NCBI GenBank assembly: GCA_037176885.1
Contig: JAWWNJ010000131.1
Location: 310,001-374,000 of the forward strand
Length of the DNA stretch: 64,000 nucleotides
Direction: 5' to 3'
Source of the DNA: Favolaschia claudopus
Taxonomy: Eukaryota; Basidiomycota; Agaricomycetes; Agaricales; Mycenaceae
A program made the position numbers and the translations under genes. The notes beneath the pieces were generated by a model. The model was not told where the DNA came from, made no database searches, and was given only the letters and a program-made list of their open reading frames with translations. Shown here one piece after another: positions 1 through 10,824 of the stretch. Each line of letters begins with the position of its first letter. Positions within the stretch are counted from its first letter, which is position 1.

Positions 1-676
1 CGATAATAATGGCAAAGTGAAGGCCGGCCCACGCTTCCGTTCAAGTGGGACTTTGACTCCACGAGAATCCACCGTGGCGGTGGAGAGCAAACGGAAGGAT
101 GGAGAACACAAGTTAAGATGGAAGGATTTCGACGATGTCTGTGCCATTGACCGCCTTGAACAGAGCACCAGTGACCATTGCATTGCAAGTTGATGTCGTG
201 GCGGGAAGCAAAACCTGAAAAAATGGATCGCCGATCATCAGATGAGTTTGATCGGAGTCGTGACTTGCCGAAGGACTTGCCTGTGACCAACTTGTGACTT
301 CCTTTCTTCCACACCACCTTTGACCTCGATTCCCGTCGCTTCACACTCAGAATTGGTCTTTGAACGGATTGAAAGATTCAATCGAGACGAAAACATTGCC
401 CTCTTTTTCTCTATTCCAGATGTCCACCAAGGGGCTTCCATGATAAGAAATTTCCTAATTTGGACGAGGGGGAGGGGGGTCCCCTCGAGCTCGAAAAAAA
501 AGTTTTATATGAATTTTGGATCTGCTTTTTTACGCTTGTTTCAGCGGTTAGGATGAATCCCCAGTGAATGTGTAACAAATTATAGTGCCCACAAGCGATG
601 GAATCACTGTAAGGCCGCAATAAGGCCGGCTAACAGCGAGTTATTGATACTTGACTGTATTTACCCTCGGTGATTA
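1..676. other. No convincing gene
   Basis: Only short overlapping reading frames on both strands, without recognisable domains or a splice pattern I can close. Around 460-505 there is a G-rich stretch followed by a run of A, which resembles a second such stretch near 1440-1490. An end of a gene lying outside the window cannot be excluded. Confidence 0.5.
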
Positions 677-1058
677 CAGCTGTTTCCGAAATCCTTGAGA
701 AACTTCAAAAAATTTCGCGCGACTTCAACTTTTGATGGCAGTGATAAGGACTACTTGTTTTGGAGTTCCACCCGACCGGCGACCGCGGCAACTCGTACAA
801 AACAAGAGAGAAGAAAAGTAGCACCTGTAACCAGCACCGACTTATCTTATGTCTTGCAGGGGCAATTGTCTTGACCGGGACCATCCATCTGAAGGTAATA
901 TGCAGTGAGGAACTTTTGTCGGCATGAGCTTCTGCTGGAGTCTGCCTAGGGACGGCATCACGGGGATACTGCCCAAAGCAGTAGTCCTTATCACTGCCAT
1001 CAAAATTTGAAGTCGCGCGAAATTTTTTGAACTTTCTCAAGGATTTCGGAAACAGCTG
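677..1058. mobile_element. Foldback MITE, about 80-bp inverted termini, TA duplication
   Basis: The first 80 or so bases (from CAGCTGTTTCCGAAATCC) are repeated in reverse complement at the right end with about four differences. The element is 382 bp and is flanked on both sides by TA (675-676 and 1059-1060). The interior has no long reading frame. TA flanks with long inverted ends fit a non-autonomous Tc1/mariner-type MITE. The superfamily is inferred from the flanks only. Confidence 0.85.
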
Positions 1059-1771
1059 TAAGGCATACACGGCAATTTTTGCAGCACGGCGGGATGTGAG
1101 ACAGTCTGGGTATGGCTGTCATTCCTTACATGTACAGCGCTCACTTCTTCTCAGTTCCACTCTGAATGTGTCGACGCTGATGGTCGGAAGCCATGGGTGT
1201 GCGAGTCCTGCAGAGGTGCGAAAAAGTGCAGATAAGTCAAGAATAACCAGATTCATTCGAGTAGACACATGTGTATTGCAAAGTTATGGTCTTGCTGATG
1301 TCCGAGAGTCATATACGCGCGGTAGAGAGTGAAGGAGCAAAGCAAGGGCCAAGATACATGCCTCACCGACAGCGTGTGAGTGATTGATCGCGTCCGAGAA
1401 AGGGAATTGATCGCGTCCGAAAAAGGGAATTCCCTAATTGAGAAGGGTGGGGGGTCCGCCATTTCGCTGAGAAAAAAACTTCGACCCTTAGTGTAGATTT
1501 CGCGGATCGGTTCCCCCTTGATGTCCACAGCAAAAAAATTGACACGTAGGTGTTTGTTGGGATTCCAGTAGTAAAATTTTAATCAAGCATCTTTCATGCA
1601 ATGCTAGCGAATATAATGTTGATGTTATGTGTGAAGAATACATCTGGTATCTTGTGAGTTTAGTCAATTACAATTCTCTTAACTCGGGCAGTCGACCTAC
1701 TGGATTTAAATAAATATCATTCCCCTCGACCAACGCGGTACTCTCACCGATAGTAACGACTTGCATCGAGA
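1059..1771. other. Intergenic, no gene seen
   Basis: No supported gene. It holds the 23-bp tandem duplication at 1383-1428 and a G-rich block at about 1440-1470 followed by an A run. This could be the downstream region of the minus-strand gene ending at 1772. Confidence 0.5.
1383..1428. repeat. Two tandem copies of a 23-bp unit
   Basis: The unit begins ATTGATCGCGTCCG and ends AAAGGGA. The second copy (1406-1428) differs from the first by one base. No further copies were seen in the window. Confidence 0.8.
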
Positions 1772-3166
1772 TCACCTCACAGGGCGAAACGCATCCTGAA
1801 AAATTCGTATCAAATCCCCAACCTTCTGCCCCTGCCACTCATCGTCTTTCCAATACATCCACACACACACCCTCCTCGCCTCCGTCTCCCCCTCCTCACT
1901 TCTCACCTCAGGCTTCAAAACCTCCACCTCCCCATACACCTCCCCCTTCCTCACCACACCCCGCACGACATCCACCGGCCTCGCAGGCATAATATCCGGA
2001 TCCACCACCCCCACAACCGCAACGACATCAAACGGGATATTCCGCACAAGCGTATTCGTCTCCTTACGAAACTTCATCGTCGCGTGGTAGAACCACGGCG
2101 CATTCACGAATGCCTGCTCGAGCTGTTCGTCGGTGAGCTCGAATTTCGAGCCTTTAGCGGCTTCGGTGGGGGTGAGGAGGGTGGGGATTCCGCGCTTCTG
2201 TACGAGGTCGAAGAAATCGATGCCGGCGGTGAAGGCGACGTGGATGTTGTATTGGTTGGGGAAGAGGTTAATTGTGCCGCCGGAGATGGAGAGTGCCTGG
2301 GCCCAAATCTGTTGGACAGACAGATCGTGCTCGAGGTACGTTAAGATGCTTTCGAATGGACCGCCTACGAGGACGAATGGGACGCAGGAGGGATCTGCCT
2401 TTCGTTCCTTGACCAAATCGGTAAAGTCGTGAAGAATGTCGGCCGGATGAGTTAACGCGTCACCGAGCCCGTGCTTGGATTTGAAGGAGCCGAAGAGACG
2501 ATGGATGAAGTGATCGATAATGGGGATGATAGCTTGCTCGCGCTCGATGTTTTTCAAATCCGTGGCCGCCTTGAATCTCGCAAGCTCGTTCGCCTCGTTC
2601 CCCGCACCATCGTCGTTGGCATTCTGAAAACCATACGCATAGTCGGGAACATGAGCGGAATGCCTGATTCCTGGGACGATGGCATCCATTGAAGAAGGAT
2701 CCCAGTAGAATGTGAAGCGGGAAAAATCGTGCCCGAGCAAAGAGAACTTCTCTGCGAAGCGGTAACACGATGCGACGAGATACTTCGGCGTGATGTCGCG
2801 GATACGCGGGTGTTCGAAGCCTTTGTCTTCTGCTTCAAGAAGAGCTCGATGTTCTGGAGGTACTTTTTCAAGCCAGGTACGATCTTTCTGCATACTAGAG
2901 GGCAGAATTAGTGGACCTATATCCCCGATCTGTTTGAGGAGATTATTAAAATCATCGCCGTAGGGAGACGCCTGGAGATCGAGAGGCCGCGGAGAGAGTA
3001 TGATGTTGACATGTGCGTTGGGAAAAGCCCAGAGTGCGAAAGCACACATCTCTGGGTTGTCTTCGTCTACTGGGTCGCAGTATGCGTCGACATTTCGTAT
3101 TGAGGCGCGGTCTTCAGCTGAGAGGCGGAAGACCGTTGGAAGATTGTTCTTCAACGGTGTGCGCAT
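1772..3166 (-). CDS. Nucleoside-hydrolase-like protein
   Basis: Single open frame, 464 aa from the first ATG. The frame extends upstream but only offers TTG as a start, with a stop before it. Near the N-terminus an acidic segment (YCDPVDEDNPE) sits where inosine/uridine-preferring nucleoside hydrolases carry their calcium-binding DxDxxxDD motif. In the second half VGGPFESILTYLE and NQYNIHVAFTAGIDFF resemble the family's glycine-rich and asparagine-containing active-site segments. The acidic motif is not canonical, so hydrolysis of ribonucleosides is inferred and a non-catalytic relative is possible. It is convergent with nothing and stands alone, about 260 bp from the end of the minus-strand gene at 3431. 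Confidence 0.5.
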   Translation of the reverse strand: MRTPLKNNLPTVFRLSAEDRASIRNVDAYCDPVDEDNPEMCAFALWAFPNAHVNIILSPRPLDLQASPYGDDFNNLLKQIGDIGPLILPSSMQKDRTWLEKVPPEHRALLEAEDKGFEHPRIRDITPKYLVASCYRFAEKFSLLGHDFSRFTFYWDPSSMDAIVPGIRHSAHVPDYAYGFQNANDDGAGNEANELARFKAATDLKNIEREQAIIPIIDHFIHRLFGSFKSKHGLGDALTHPADILHDFTDLVKERKADPSCVPFVLVGGPFESILTYLEHDLSVQQIWAQALSISGGTINLFPNQYNIHVAFTAGIDFFDLVQKRGIPTLLTPTEAAKGSKFELTDEQLEQAFVNAPWFYHATMKFRKETNTLVRNIPFDVVAVVGVVDPDIMPARPVDVVRGVVRKGEVYGEVEVLKPEVRSEEGETEARRVCVWMYWKDDEWQGQKVGDLIRIFQDAFRPVR

Positions 3167-3430
3167 GATCTGGCCCTGGAATAGTGGGGTGAAGGGCAAC
3201 AGGGGTTGGCGCCCGTAATTGATGGAGGAGGAAGAGGAAGAGATGTCGCTGTGTACATCCGCTGACAAATTGATGCTCAGGAGATTGCCGAAGCGGTCCT
3301 CTCAATTTTTATTGTATTTTCTCGTATTTTCTCGATAAACAGCGAACGAGTCTCGAGAGGACGAATAAAATAGATTTCATGTTAAAATTACAGCACTGAT
3401 TTCAAAAAATCTTGAACAACAGAAAATAAA

Positions 3431-5683
3431 TCATAAAAGCCGCCTCGTCACCACTCCTCGTCCTCCGAGAACCAACTCAACCTCAACCTCCCCTAGTGTC
3501 TCCTTCCCAATCAGCGCAACACTCGTCTCCGAACCCCTCCCCGCCCTCGCCCCCGCCCCCTCCACATCCGTCAACTCCAGATCCTCACTCAAAACCCCCG
3601 CATCCTTCACCCCAATCAACCCATCCACCCTCTTCAACCTCCTCTCATCCTCCTTCGTCACCGGCCCCAGCGGAGGCAACTCCCCCTCCGGCACCTCCCC
3701 GCCAATCCGCGCCACAGCCAACGCATCCAAGCTCCGCGTCCACGTCGGCACGGAATATATGTATACGACCAACCAACCCAGCCCGACGAGCTGCATACCA
3801 ATCAACAGCGAGACGATGATCGTCCCCGCAAGGGATTTCGTGGGCTTGTAGAGCACGGTGCCGGGGGAGGTGTATATGGGCCGTTGGTTGAATCCCTGCG
3901 AGAGCGTGACAGCTTTATTCAGCGCCGCGCGATTCGCCATGAACATCGTCATATCAAGGATGTACTCCGCGTTCTCTGTCGCATTGAAGCGATTGAAGAA
4001 CCATGTTCCCAGTGCCGATGCGATGGTGCTATCCGCGACCACCTTGCTGCGGGTGATGTATCCGATTTGATAATCCGAGCAGTAAGAGCTGAAGTCTTGG
4101 CCGTTGACGAGCTGGATGGGAAGTGCGAACGGGATGCCCCCGTTCTTGCACATGAGCGCGAACAGTTGGTTTGAGGTGAGATTGTTAACGGGATCGGCGA
4201 TGTTGAGGAAGGAGTAGTTGCCGAAGAGAGCTGAGGCGGCAGTCATCAAGGGGCCGGAGATGTTGAAGCTGCGAGTGCCGAAGGGGTCTGCCATGGAGCG
4301 TGTTATGAGGAGGTCTTTGTCTTTCGCAACGTCTCTGAGGAAGATATAAGAAACTGACAGCGAGTGAAAAAAGAATGAACGACGCACTGGACTGTTGGCC
4401 GCACTCCGTAATGCGAGGTCGTCAAGTAATCGTTAAAATCAGCAGCCAAATTCTCCGGGCTCGGCCATTTATCAATCAACGGCCCATACGCAAAATCGTT
4501 CTTGTAATTCCCGAGCTCGAAATACCCCATACTCGACCCCGCGGTGCATTTCGTTGTAAAGTTCCGCATAGCGAAGGTATTCAACTCCCTGCTAATCTGC
4601 ACATCGATATACAGCTCCTCCGAGATATCCTGGCGATCGCGAATGGGCTTCCATGGGGTCACACCTGCTTCCCCCGGCGCGCACACGCTGATGTTAATGA
4701 ACCGATTGCTGTATGCTGTCTGTACCGGATGCGCGCCGCTACAGGAGGAGAACGGGAACCTATCCCTCGCAATGGGCTCGCAATGCGCAGACGAATTCAT
4801 GCGCATAGCATGCTGCCTTAACACCCCGGTCGTCGTCCCATTCGGCAACGCGCTCGCAAAGTAGCGATCCCGCGCATGCGAGCCGTCGCGCGAGAACCAG
4901 AAGAAGAACCCGCGATTCGGCTGCGTCGTGAACGCGTCGATGTTGTATTGCACGTTCGCGTATGGGTTGTCGACCCAAAGGTTCGCGATCTCGTCGAGGT
5001 CGGAGAGGGCGACTATTTCGCCAGCGACGTGGGAGGTGATGGTGTTGTGGGGGAGGTAGTTGATGAGCCCGGGTTCGGCGTCGTAGGCGGCGATGGTGGG
5101 GAATCGTCGCAGGCAGCGGCCGTCCTGGGGGAGGTCGGCGCAGGACATGACGATGAGGGGCTCGTAGTTGACGAAGCCGGATTGGATGGGTTGTTGAATT
5201 GTGCCTGGTAGGTTAATGCCGCGTCAGAGAAATTCGAGCAAGAGAAATGAAAGACGCACTAATAATTGTCATCAACGCCGCAACCCACAAAAACGAACTA
5301 CTCGCGCCTCTGCTGCGCGCACTCCACATTATCAGAATCGAACCCCACCCACGATCCGCCAGCGTGAGCAATTGAAGGAGGTTGAGCCGCTGACCGACTT
5401 TCCGTCGCTGCGAAAATACGACCGCCGCATGCGCTAAGATGCCGCCCACAACAGGAACAACTAAAACAGCGGAAATAGTGTTCAAAACGCGGATAAGCGA
5501 GAGGACAGCATAGATGGCGAGTACGCCCATGTACTGTATTCTGCCCTGCTGGTTATCATATGATGGTGCATTGAGCGGATGGAAGTCCAGCACGCAGATG
5601 AGGACCCAGGGGATGACGAGGGTTGGGAGGTAGACTGCCAGCAGCCAAAGGGTGGCTTTGCGGTAGGCTAGAAGCGGTTCCAT
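3431..5683 (-). CDS. Large fungal multi-pass membrane protein of unknown function
   Basis: Three exons (5683-5260, 5204-4388, 4334-3431) joined by 55- and 53-nt GT-AG introns give 714 aa in frame. The start is the first ATG of the frame (MEPLLAYRKATLW); the frame is open a few codons further up but only from TTG. The N-terminal third has about three hydrophobic helices. A long Cys- and Asn-glycosylation-rich middle (RFINISVCAPG, FTTKCTAGS, NYSF, NLTS, NATE) looks extracytoplasmic. A last helix near residue 590 (TIIVSLLIGMQLVGLGWLVV) precedes a charged cytoplasmic tail. Such large membrane proteins are common in Agaricomycetes and have no assigned role. I do not recognise a catalytic domain. 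Confidence 0.75.
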
Positions 5684-5998
5684 CCAGCTGAGAACCAAAG
5701 GGAGAGGTGGTAGAAAGAGAACAAGAGAGGATCCTCGCGGGGGTCATGCCAAGGAAATGCGCATCATGAAAATCTGCAACTGAATTAAAAGCGTCGGCAG
5801 TCAGTTGTGGGTGATGGCAACAACCGCGATGCAACCAGTGGCGGTGCCACAGCCGGTGAACGGCATTGACGGCAGTCAACCAAAAGAGTCACGCTGTGAC
5901 CCTTCATGAACCGAACCATCACCACTCGAACTTGGTTTCACCGTTCGCACAGCTATTCAACGTTGTTTCGTGCCTCCAACAAACTTCATACTTCCAGG

Positions 5999-7436
5999 AT
6001 GTCTTCCACTGCCAATTCTAGTTCACAGACGTCGCCCACCCGCCACAAAATCGTCGTCTGTACCGATCTGGGTCCAACCCTGCCCCTTTTGACTGAACGA
6101 CACGATATCGACGTCTATCTGGTTCAATTTGGTCTGGAAACTCTACTGATCATTTGAATTTAGGTTGTTTCTTGGAATGAACCTCGGCGCTGTGATAGAG
6201 CATGGATGCTGCAAAATGCCGTGGGAGCAAGCGGGCTCGTCGTTTGTTTTCAAAATATCGTTGCGTGGTTATTTTCATGCTCATACTGTCATTTTTGAGA
6301 TAGCTGTATGAAGGTCGATCGAGAGGTCGTTGATGCTGGTACGCTATCTAGGCTTTCCAAACAAATTTCATTAAATGTGCAGCTATCATAAGCTGGCCCA
6401 AATTTGCGCGTCGTTTCCACGATCTCGGTCGGATACGGTGGGATTTCTTTCGAAGTGTATCATGACATACTCATATGCGTATGAAGAACACATAAACCTC
6501 AAAGTCATGGCCGACCACGGGATTCAAGTCGGTTACACGCCTGATATTCTGACCGATGCAGGTGAATCCTCCTTCTTGGTGCAATGACGCAAAATCACTC
6601 AATCAGTACAGTTGCAGACTCAGCAGTAATGCTCGCTCTCATGGCCACTCGCCGCGCCGGCCAAAGCTACACCTTCGTCAAAGACAACCAGGCAAGTCTT
6701 CCTTTCACTTCATCCCATCAATCTATTCCTCGACTCGGCAGAAACCCCACTCTACTGAACTCAAATTGACTGATCCATCTTGATATCGTAGTGGCCCACA
6801 TTCCACTGGACCCCCTTCGCCTTCTGCGGCCCGCAAATCAGCACCACCTCCTTTTCACCCACCCGCACGGTCGGCTTTCTCGGCTTCGGCCGCATCGCCC
6901 ACGCCGTCCTCAAACGCCTCTCGGCCTTCGGCGTCACTCATTGTATATACACCCCTCGACCCGGCGCACCAGATCAATCCGCCCGCGACGAGAACCTTCG
7001 CTCTACTCTCAATCTTGTATCTGTGGCTCCAGTCGACCTAGAAACCCTCGCTCGGAAAAGCGACGTATTATTCCTCTTGGCGCCGGGCGGAGAGGCGACG
7101 CGACACCTCATCGACGAATCTTTCCTCCGTCTCATGCGGCCCACTAGCGTCCTCGTGAACAACGGCCGCGGGTCCGTCGTCGATTCCACGGCGCTCGCAA
7201 AAGCTTTGAAGGAGGGATGGATCTGGGGTGCAGGCTTGGATGTCGTTGAAGAGGAGCCGCAGGTCGGTCCTGAGCATCTGCTCGTGAAGGAGCCGAAGTG
7301 CGTCGTGTTGCCGCATATTGGTAGTGCTGCGTTGGAGACGAGGGAGGAGATGGCGAGGCTTACGGCGAGGAATGTTTTGGCGGGGGTTTTGGGGGAGAGG
7401 TTGCCTGTTGGGTTGGACTACAGTAGACTGATATGA
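5999..7436 (+). CDS. D-isomer-specific 2-hydroxyacid dehydrogenase (glyoxylate reductase-like)
   Basis: Seven exons (5999-6112, 6164-6259, 6314-6338, 6393-6437, 6487-6561, 6612-6691, 6792-7436) sum to 359 aa in frame. The NAD(P)-binding loop VGFLGFGRIA is at about residues 172-181. Family catalytic residues are visible: Arg in NNGRGSVVDS (about 270), Glu in DVVEEEP (about 297) and His in LPHIGSA (about 318). By family, it reduces a 2-keto acid such as glyoxylate or hydroxypyruvate to the D-hydroxy acid. Intron 6 starts with GC (CAG|GCAAGT). A frame open to 5906 adds 31 Arg/Ser-rich residues that could be a mitochondrial presequence. I chose the internal ATG because cytosolic homologues start close to it. 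Confidence 0.9.
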
Positions 7437-7904
7437 TGAATCAAGGTTGGCTATTCTTGCCTCTAGCCGCTCGACCCTCATTGACGCGGAAACCATTCAA
7501 CGAAGGAGAATTTTTCTGAGAGTGACATTCGGCAGCACATGCCGAGGCGTCGCCGAGAAGCCGATATTGAAGTTCGATTATTTCTCAGAGTCAAAGGGCG
7601 ACTCCAAGGCGACTCATCGAGAGATTCAAAGATGATGCATCATGCTTCAGAACGCGGACTACATATTCCAAACATTTAACCGGCGGTCTTCCGCGCCTGG
7701 TCACAAGCTTCTAATTGTTTTCAATACTTGTCATCTTTCCGACGGCAGAGAAAGGTATTCGAGGGTATTCGAAGATAAGCGTGATTGGCCTGACGCCGTT
7801 GGCATTTGTAGGTCTCCCAATACGGCTGAGATTTCTCAGGTAAACGGATGAACGGCTCACGGTACGTGCTCGGAATCAGTGGATGTAAATCGGTATGCGT
7901 ACGG

Positions 7905-7930
7905 AATATAAATAGCGCTGACTATATATG
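7905..7930 (+). promoter_or_regulatory. TATA-like elements upstream of the amidohydrolase
   Basis: AATATAAATAG at about 7907 and a second TATATAT run at about 7922 lie 45-65 bp before the ATG at 7973. They are the best core-promoter candidates for this gene. This is sequence resemblance only. Confidence 0.4.
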
Positions 7931-7972
7931 AAGGCTAGCCAGCGCCGCTATAATCCACAATCCACTCACACA

Positions 7973-8991
7973 ATGTCCAAAATCGACGTCCACCATCATT
8001 TTTATCCATCCTTCTTCACGGAAGGTACCCATTTGACACTTGCTCAAGTTGGACTCCGATTGATTCTTCCCCTGTAGTACTCAACAAGAGCGGCGGCGAT
8101 CCCTCTGGCTGGATTATTCCGCCATGGTCCCTCGAAAGCGATATGAAATTTTGCAACGAGCTCGGAATTCGTTCCATATTAACTATGACAGCACCCGGCG
8201 CGAGTATCCTTTCCGACCCAACCGAAGCAGCAAAACTCGCGCGCGCCGCCAACGAGTCCGCCGCCGCCATCCGCGACGCGCACCCCAAGCAATACGGCTT
8301 CTTCGCCTCCCTCCCCTCCCTCCTCGACACCTCTGCATGCCTCTCGGAAATTGAATACAGTCTGGATACCCTACACGCTGACGGTATCATCTTATTCACG
8401 CGCTACAGCACGGATAACCACTATCTGGGTCATGCGGACTTTGCAAAGGTTTGGGAGGCGCTCAATGAGCGTAGTGCTGTGGTGTTTGTACACCCCACCC
8501 ATGCGGTCGACACGAATCTCGTTAGCCCGCAGCTGCCCGCGCCGATGTTGGATTACCCGCACGAGACAGTTCGAAGTGCGATGGATTTGATTCTTTCTGG
8601 TCGAATGGCGAAGATATCTAACTGCAAGATTATCCTCTCGCACGCGGGTGGGACGCTCCCGTACCTCATCTACCGCGCCGCCGGGATGATTCCGCACACC
8701 CCCTTTGGCAAGGATCTGGGGTTGAGCACCGAGGATATCGTCGAGCTGGGGAAGAGGTTTTATTTCGATACGGCGATTAGTGCGAATGAGGTTACGCTGG
8801 CTGCGTTGTTCAAGTTTGCGAAGCCGGGGCGTGTGTTGTTTGGAACGGACTATCCGAATGCGCCGAGAGAGGGGATTGATTATTTTACGAGGAATTTCGA
8901 TGGGATTCTTGAGGGGATGGGGGAGGAGATCAAACAGAGTGTGAGATTTGGGGCGGCGGAGGAGCTCTTTCCGCGGTTGAAAGCCTCGTAG
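7973..8991 (+). CDS. ACMSD-type metal-dependent amidohydrolase/decarboxylase
   Basis: Two exons (7973-8024, 8078-8991; 53-nt intron) give 321 aa. The family metal-binding signatures of amidohydrolase-2 proteins are present in order: N-terminal DVHHHF (residues 5-10), FVHPTH (about 155-160), LSHAGGTLPY (about 204-213) and FGTDYPN (about 272-278). Relatives include aminocarboxymuconate-semialdehyde decarboxylase, 6-methylsalicylate decarboxylase and gamma-resorcylate decarboxylase, so decarboxylation of an aromatic or muconate acid is the likely reaction. The exact substrate cannot be read from sequence. It runs in the same direction as the dehydrogenase upstream, about 540 bp away. Confidence 0.85.
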
Positions 8992-9117
8992 GAGGAGGGG
9001 GAAGAGTTGTATTCTTGACCCGGCATTCCCTGGAGCGATATATTCTTGAATTGGGTTTCAACATTCTATCCTATAGTTGATTATACGATCTATTTCTTTG
9101 TGGATGATACTCTTCAG

Positions 9118-10583
9118 CTACGCACCCTTCCCCAAATTCAGTAAATCCCTGCTCTCGCCCAAGGCCGCCTCATCAACATGTAACGCATCGAGAATCTTCT
9201 CCAACAACAAATTCCCACCTAACCGGGTCACTTCCATGCGCGCCTGCTTTTCCAGCTTTGCCAGAACGCTCAGCGTGTATTCGAGAGACTTGGTTTCTGT
9301 TTTCAGGTACTCGATTATGGGGAGTTTGGCAGAGAGAGTGGTCGGGCGTTGTTTCAGGGTGCCTGAATGAATCAAGAACGAGTTAGAGAATCCATGAAGG
9401 ACGTTGGCGGACGAAGGAGTCGACCGATGGAAGAGACGTACCGAGAATTCGCATGTCCGACGGATTGGTGTGGATGCCGTGTACGATTGGAAAAGAAAAT
9501 TTTCCTTCACTCAGATCTTCGGCGACGCCTTTTGATTTGGAGTACTAAAGGGTAACGGAGTGAGAACTGGGGTGAATCTAGAGGGAGAGAAAGAAAGAGA
9601 TGTGAACGCACAGTAGTAGAAAACAAATTCTGTAGGTCGTCGCGAATTTGATAAAATATTCCAATTAGGTTAATCAACGGGAGGTAGTCGCTATATCGTC
9701 GTATATCATTTCACAGCTCACAATAGATAAATGCAAGACAGCGAAATTCAACATACACATCCAGATTCTTCGTTGCGCAAATCATCATGAGTTTAACGGT
9801 CATCCGAAGAAAGCCTCCGGTCTCTTCAGAAGAAATAAACAATGATGCCAGTGAGTGGCGAATGATTGATGAATTTGAGGTACTCACTGCCGTTGGCCAT
9901 GTGAACATATTCTTCCTCTGAGGGGCAGCGGAGGGTCTCCCGCCAGAGGAGCTCCAAGCCTTGACCGCGATGAATAGCGATGAATTCATCTTCGCGGACA
10001 GAAAGGTGTGATTCAATAGGTAGTATATATCGCAGACACAGGGATGCACACCTGTGAACGCGTTGATTGACCTGACTCGAGTTTCCGGCGCGGAGTCGAG
10101 TGACAGAATTTCTTGTTGCGCGAGAAGATATGCCTGAGTGGCAGCGTTGATAGTTCTTGGGGCGCCGAAGACGCTGTGAGCGACCGGTTTTCCGCGCCTT
10201 AAATCTGAGCCGTCTTCGATATCGTCAATCCTAAGTTATGAGCAACATTCGTCTTCGCTAATGATGATAGATACAAGTCTGCACTCACAACAAACTCGCA
10301 TCATGAACCATAGTGACTGCATTCGTAATAACACCAAGCGCCGCGGGAGGAACATCGAGCCAGAGGTTGAAGGCCGCTACGAAGCGGGGCATCATGTCTT
10401 TTCCTGGGTTAGATATGAGGTAGTTGAAGGGTTCCATGACCGCCTGAAAATCGCCATTTCGCAAATGTCAGACCAGAATTTCAGGAGGGATTGCCCATCG
10501 GTAGTATTACCCACAGATTCGTTTTCCGGGTTCCAAGGAGAGACATCGGGGAGATCTGTGAGCAGGGAGTCGTAGAGCGTCAT
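9118..10583 (-). CDS. Geranylgeranyl diphosphate synthase
   Basis: Eight exons (10583-10515, 10443-10289, 10230-10052, 9989-9888, 9823-9757, 9690-9612, 9544-9442, 9362-9118) close in frame to 332 aa. The first aspartate-rich motif DDIED is at 77-81. The second is DDLQN in [10 protein letters not shown] (208-212), with the final Asn that fungal type III GGPP synthases often carry. [19 protein letters not shown] and GTLKQRP segments also match the family. The enzyme condenses FPP with IPP to C20 GGPP for protein prenylation, carotenoids and diterpenes. A single GGPPS is normally housekeeping, so its place beside a P450 is suggestive only. An upstream hydrophobic neighbour is absent. Confidence 0.93.
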
Positions 10584-10824
10584 GGAGGTTGAGAGCAGGA
10601 GAACCTGGTCGATTTTTTATGCTTCGCTGTCATGGAACACTGCCACACCGGCCCGATGAGTGCGGCGGGGAACTTGACTGGACGCATTAAGACCATTCAA
10701 GTAGTGGAATATGGCGTATTGGATAGACTTTCTTCCTATTCGAACCGTCATAACCGAAATACAATACGTACATTGGGTCTTTTCCTTTTCATTTTGTACT
10801 CCAGTCAACTCCACTGTGACTTGA

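Noticed and set aside
3167..3268. N-terminal extension of the nucleoside-hydrolase-like protein
   Set aside because: It starts at TTG with a stop just upstream. The first ATG at 3166 is preferred unless an upstream exon exists.
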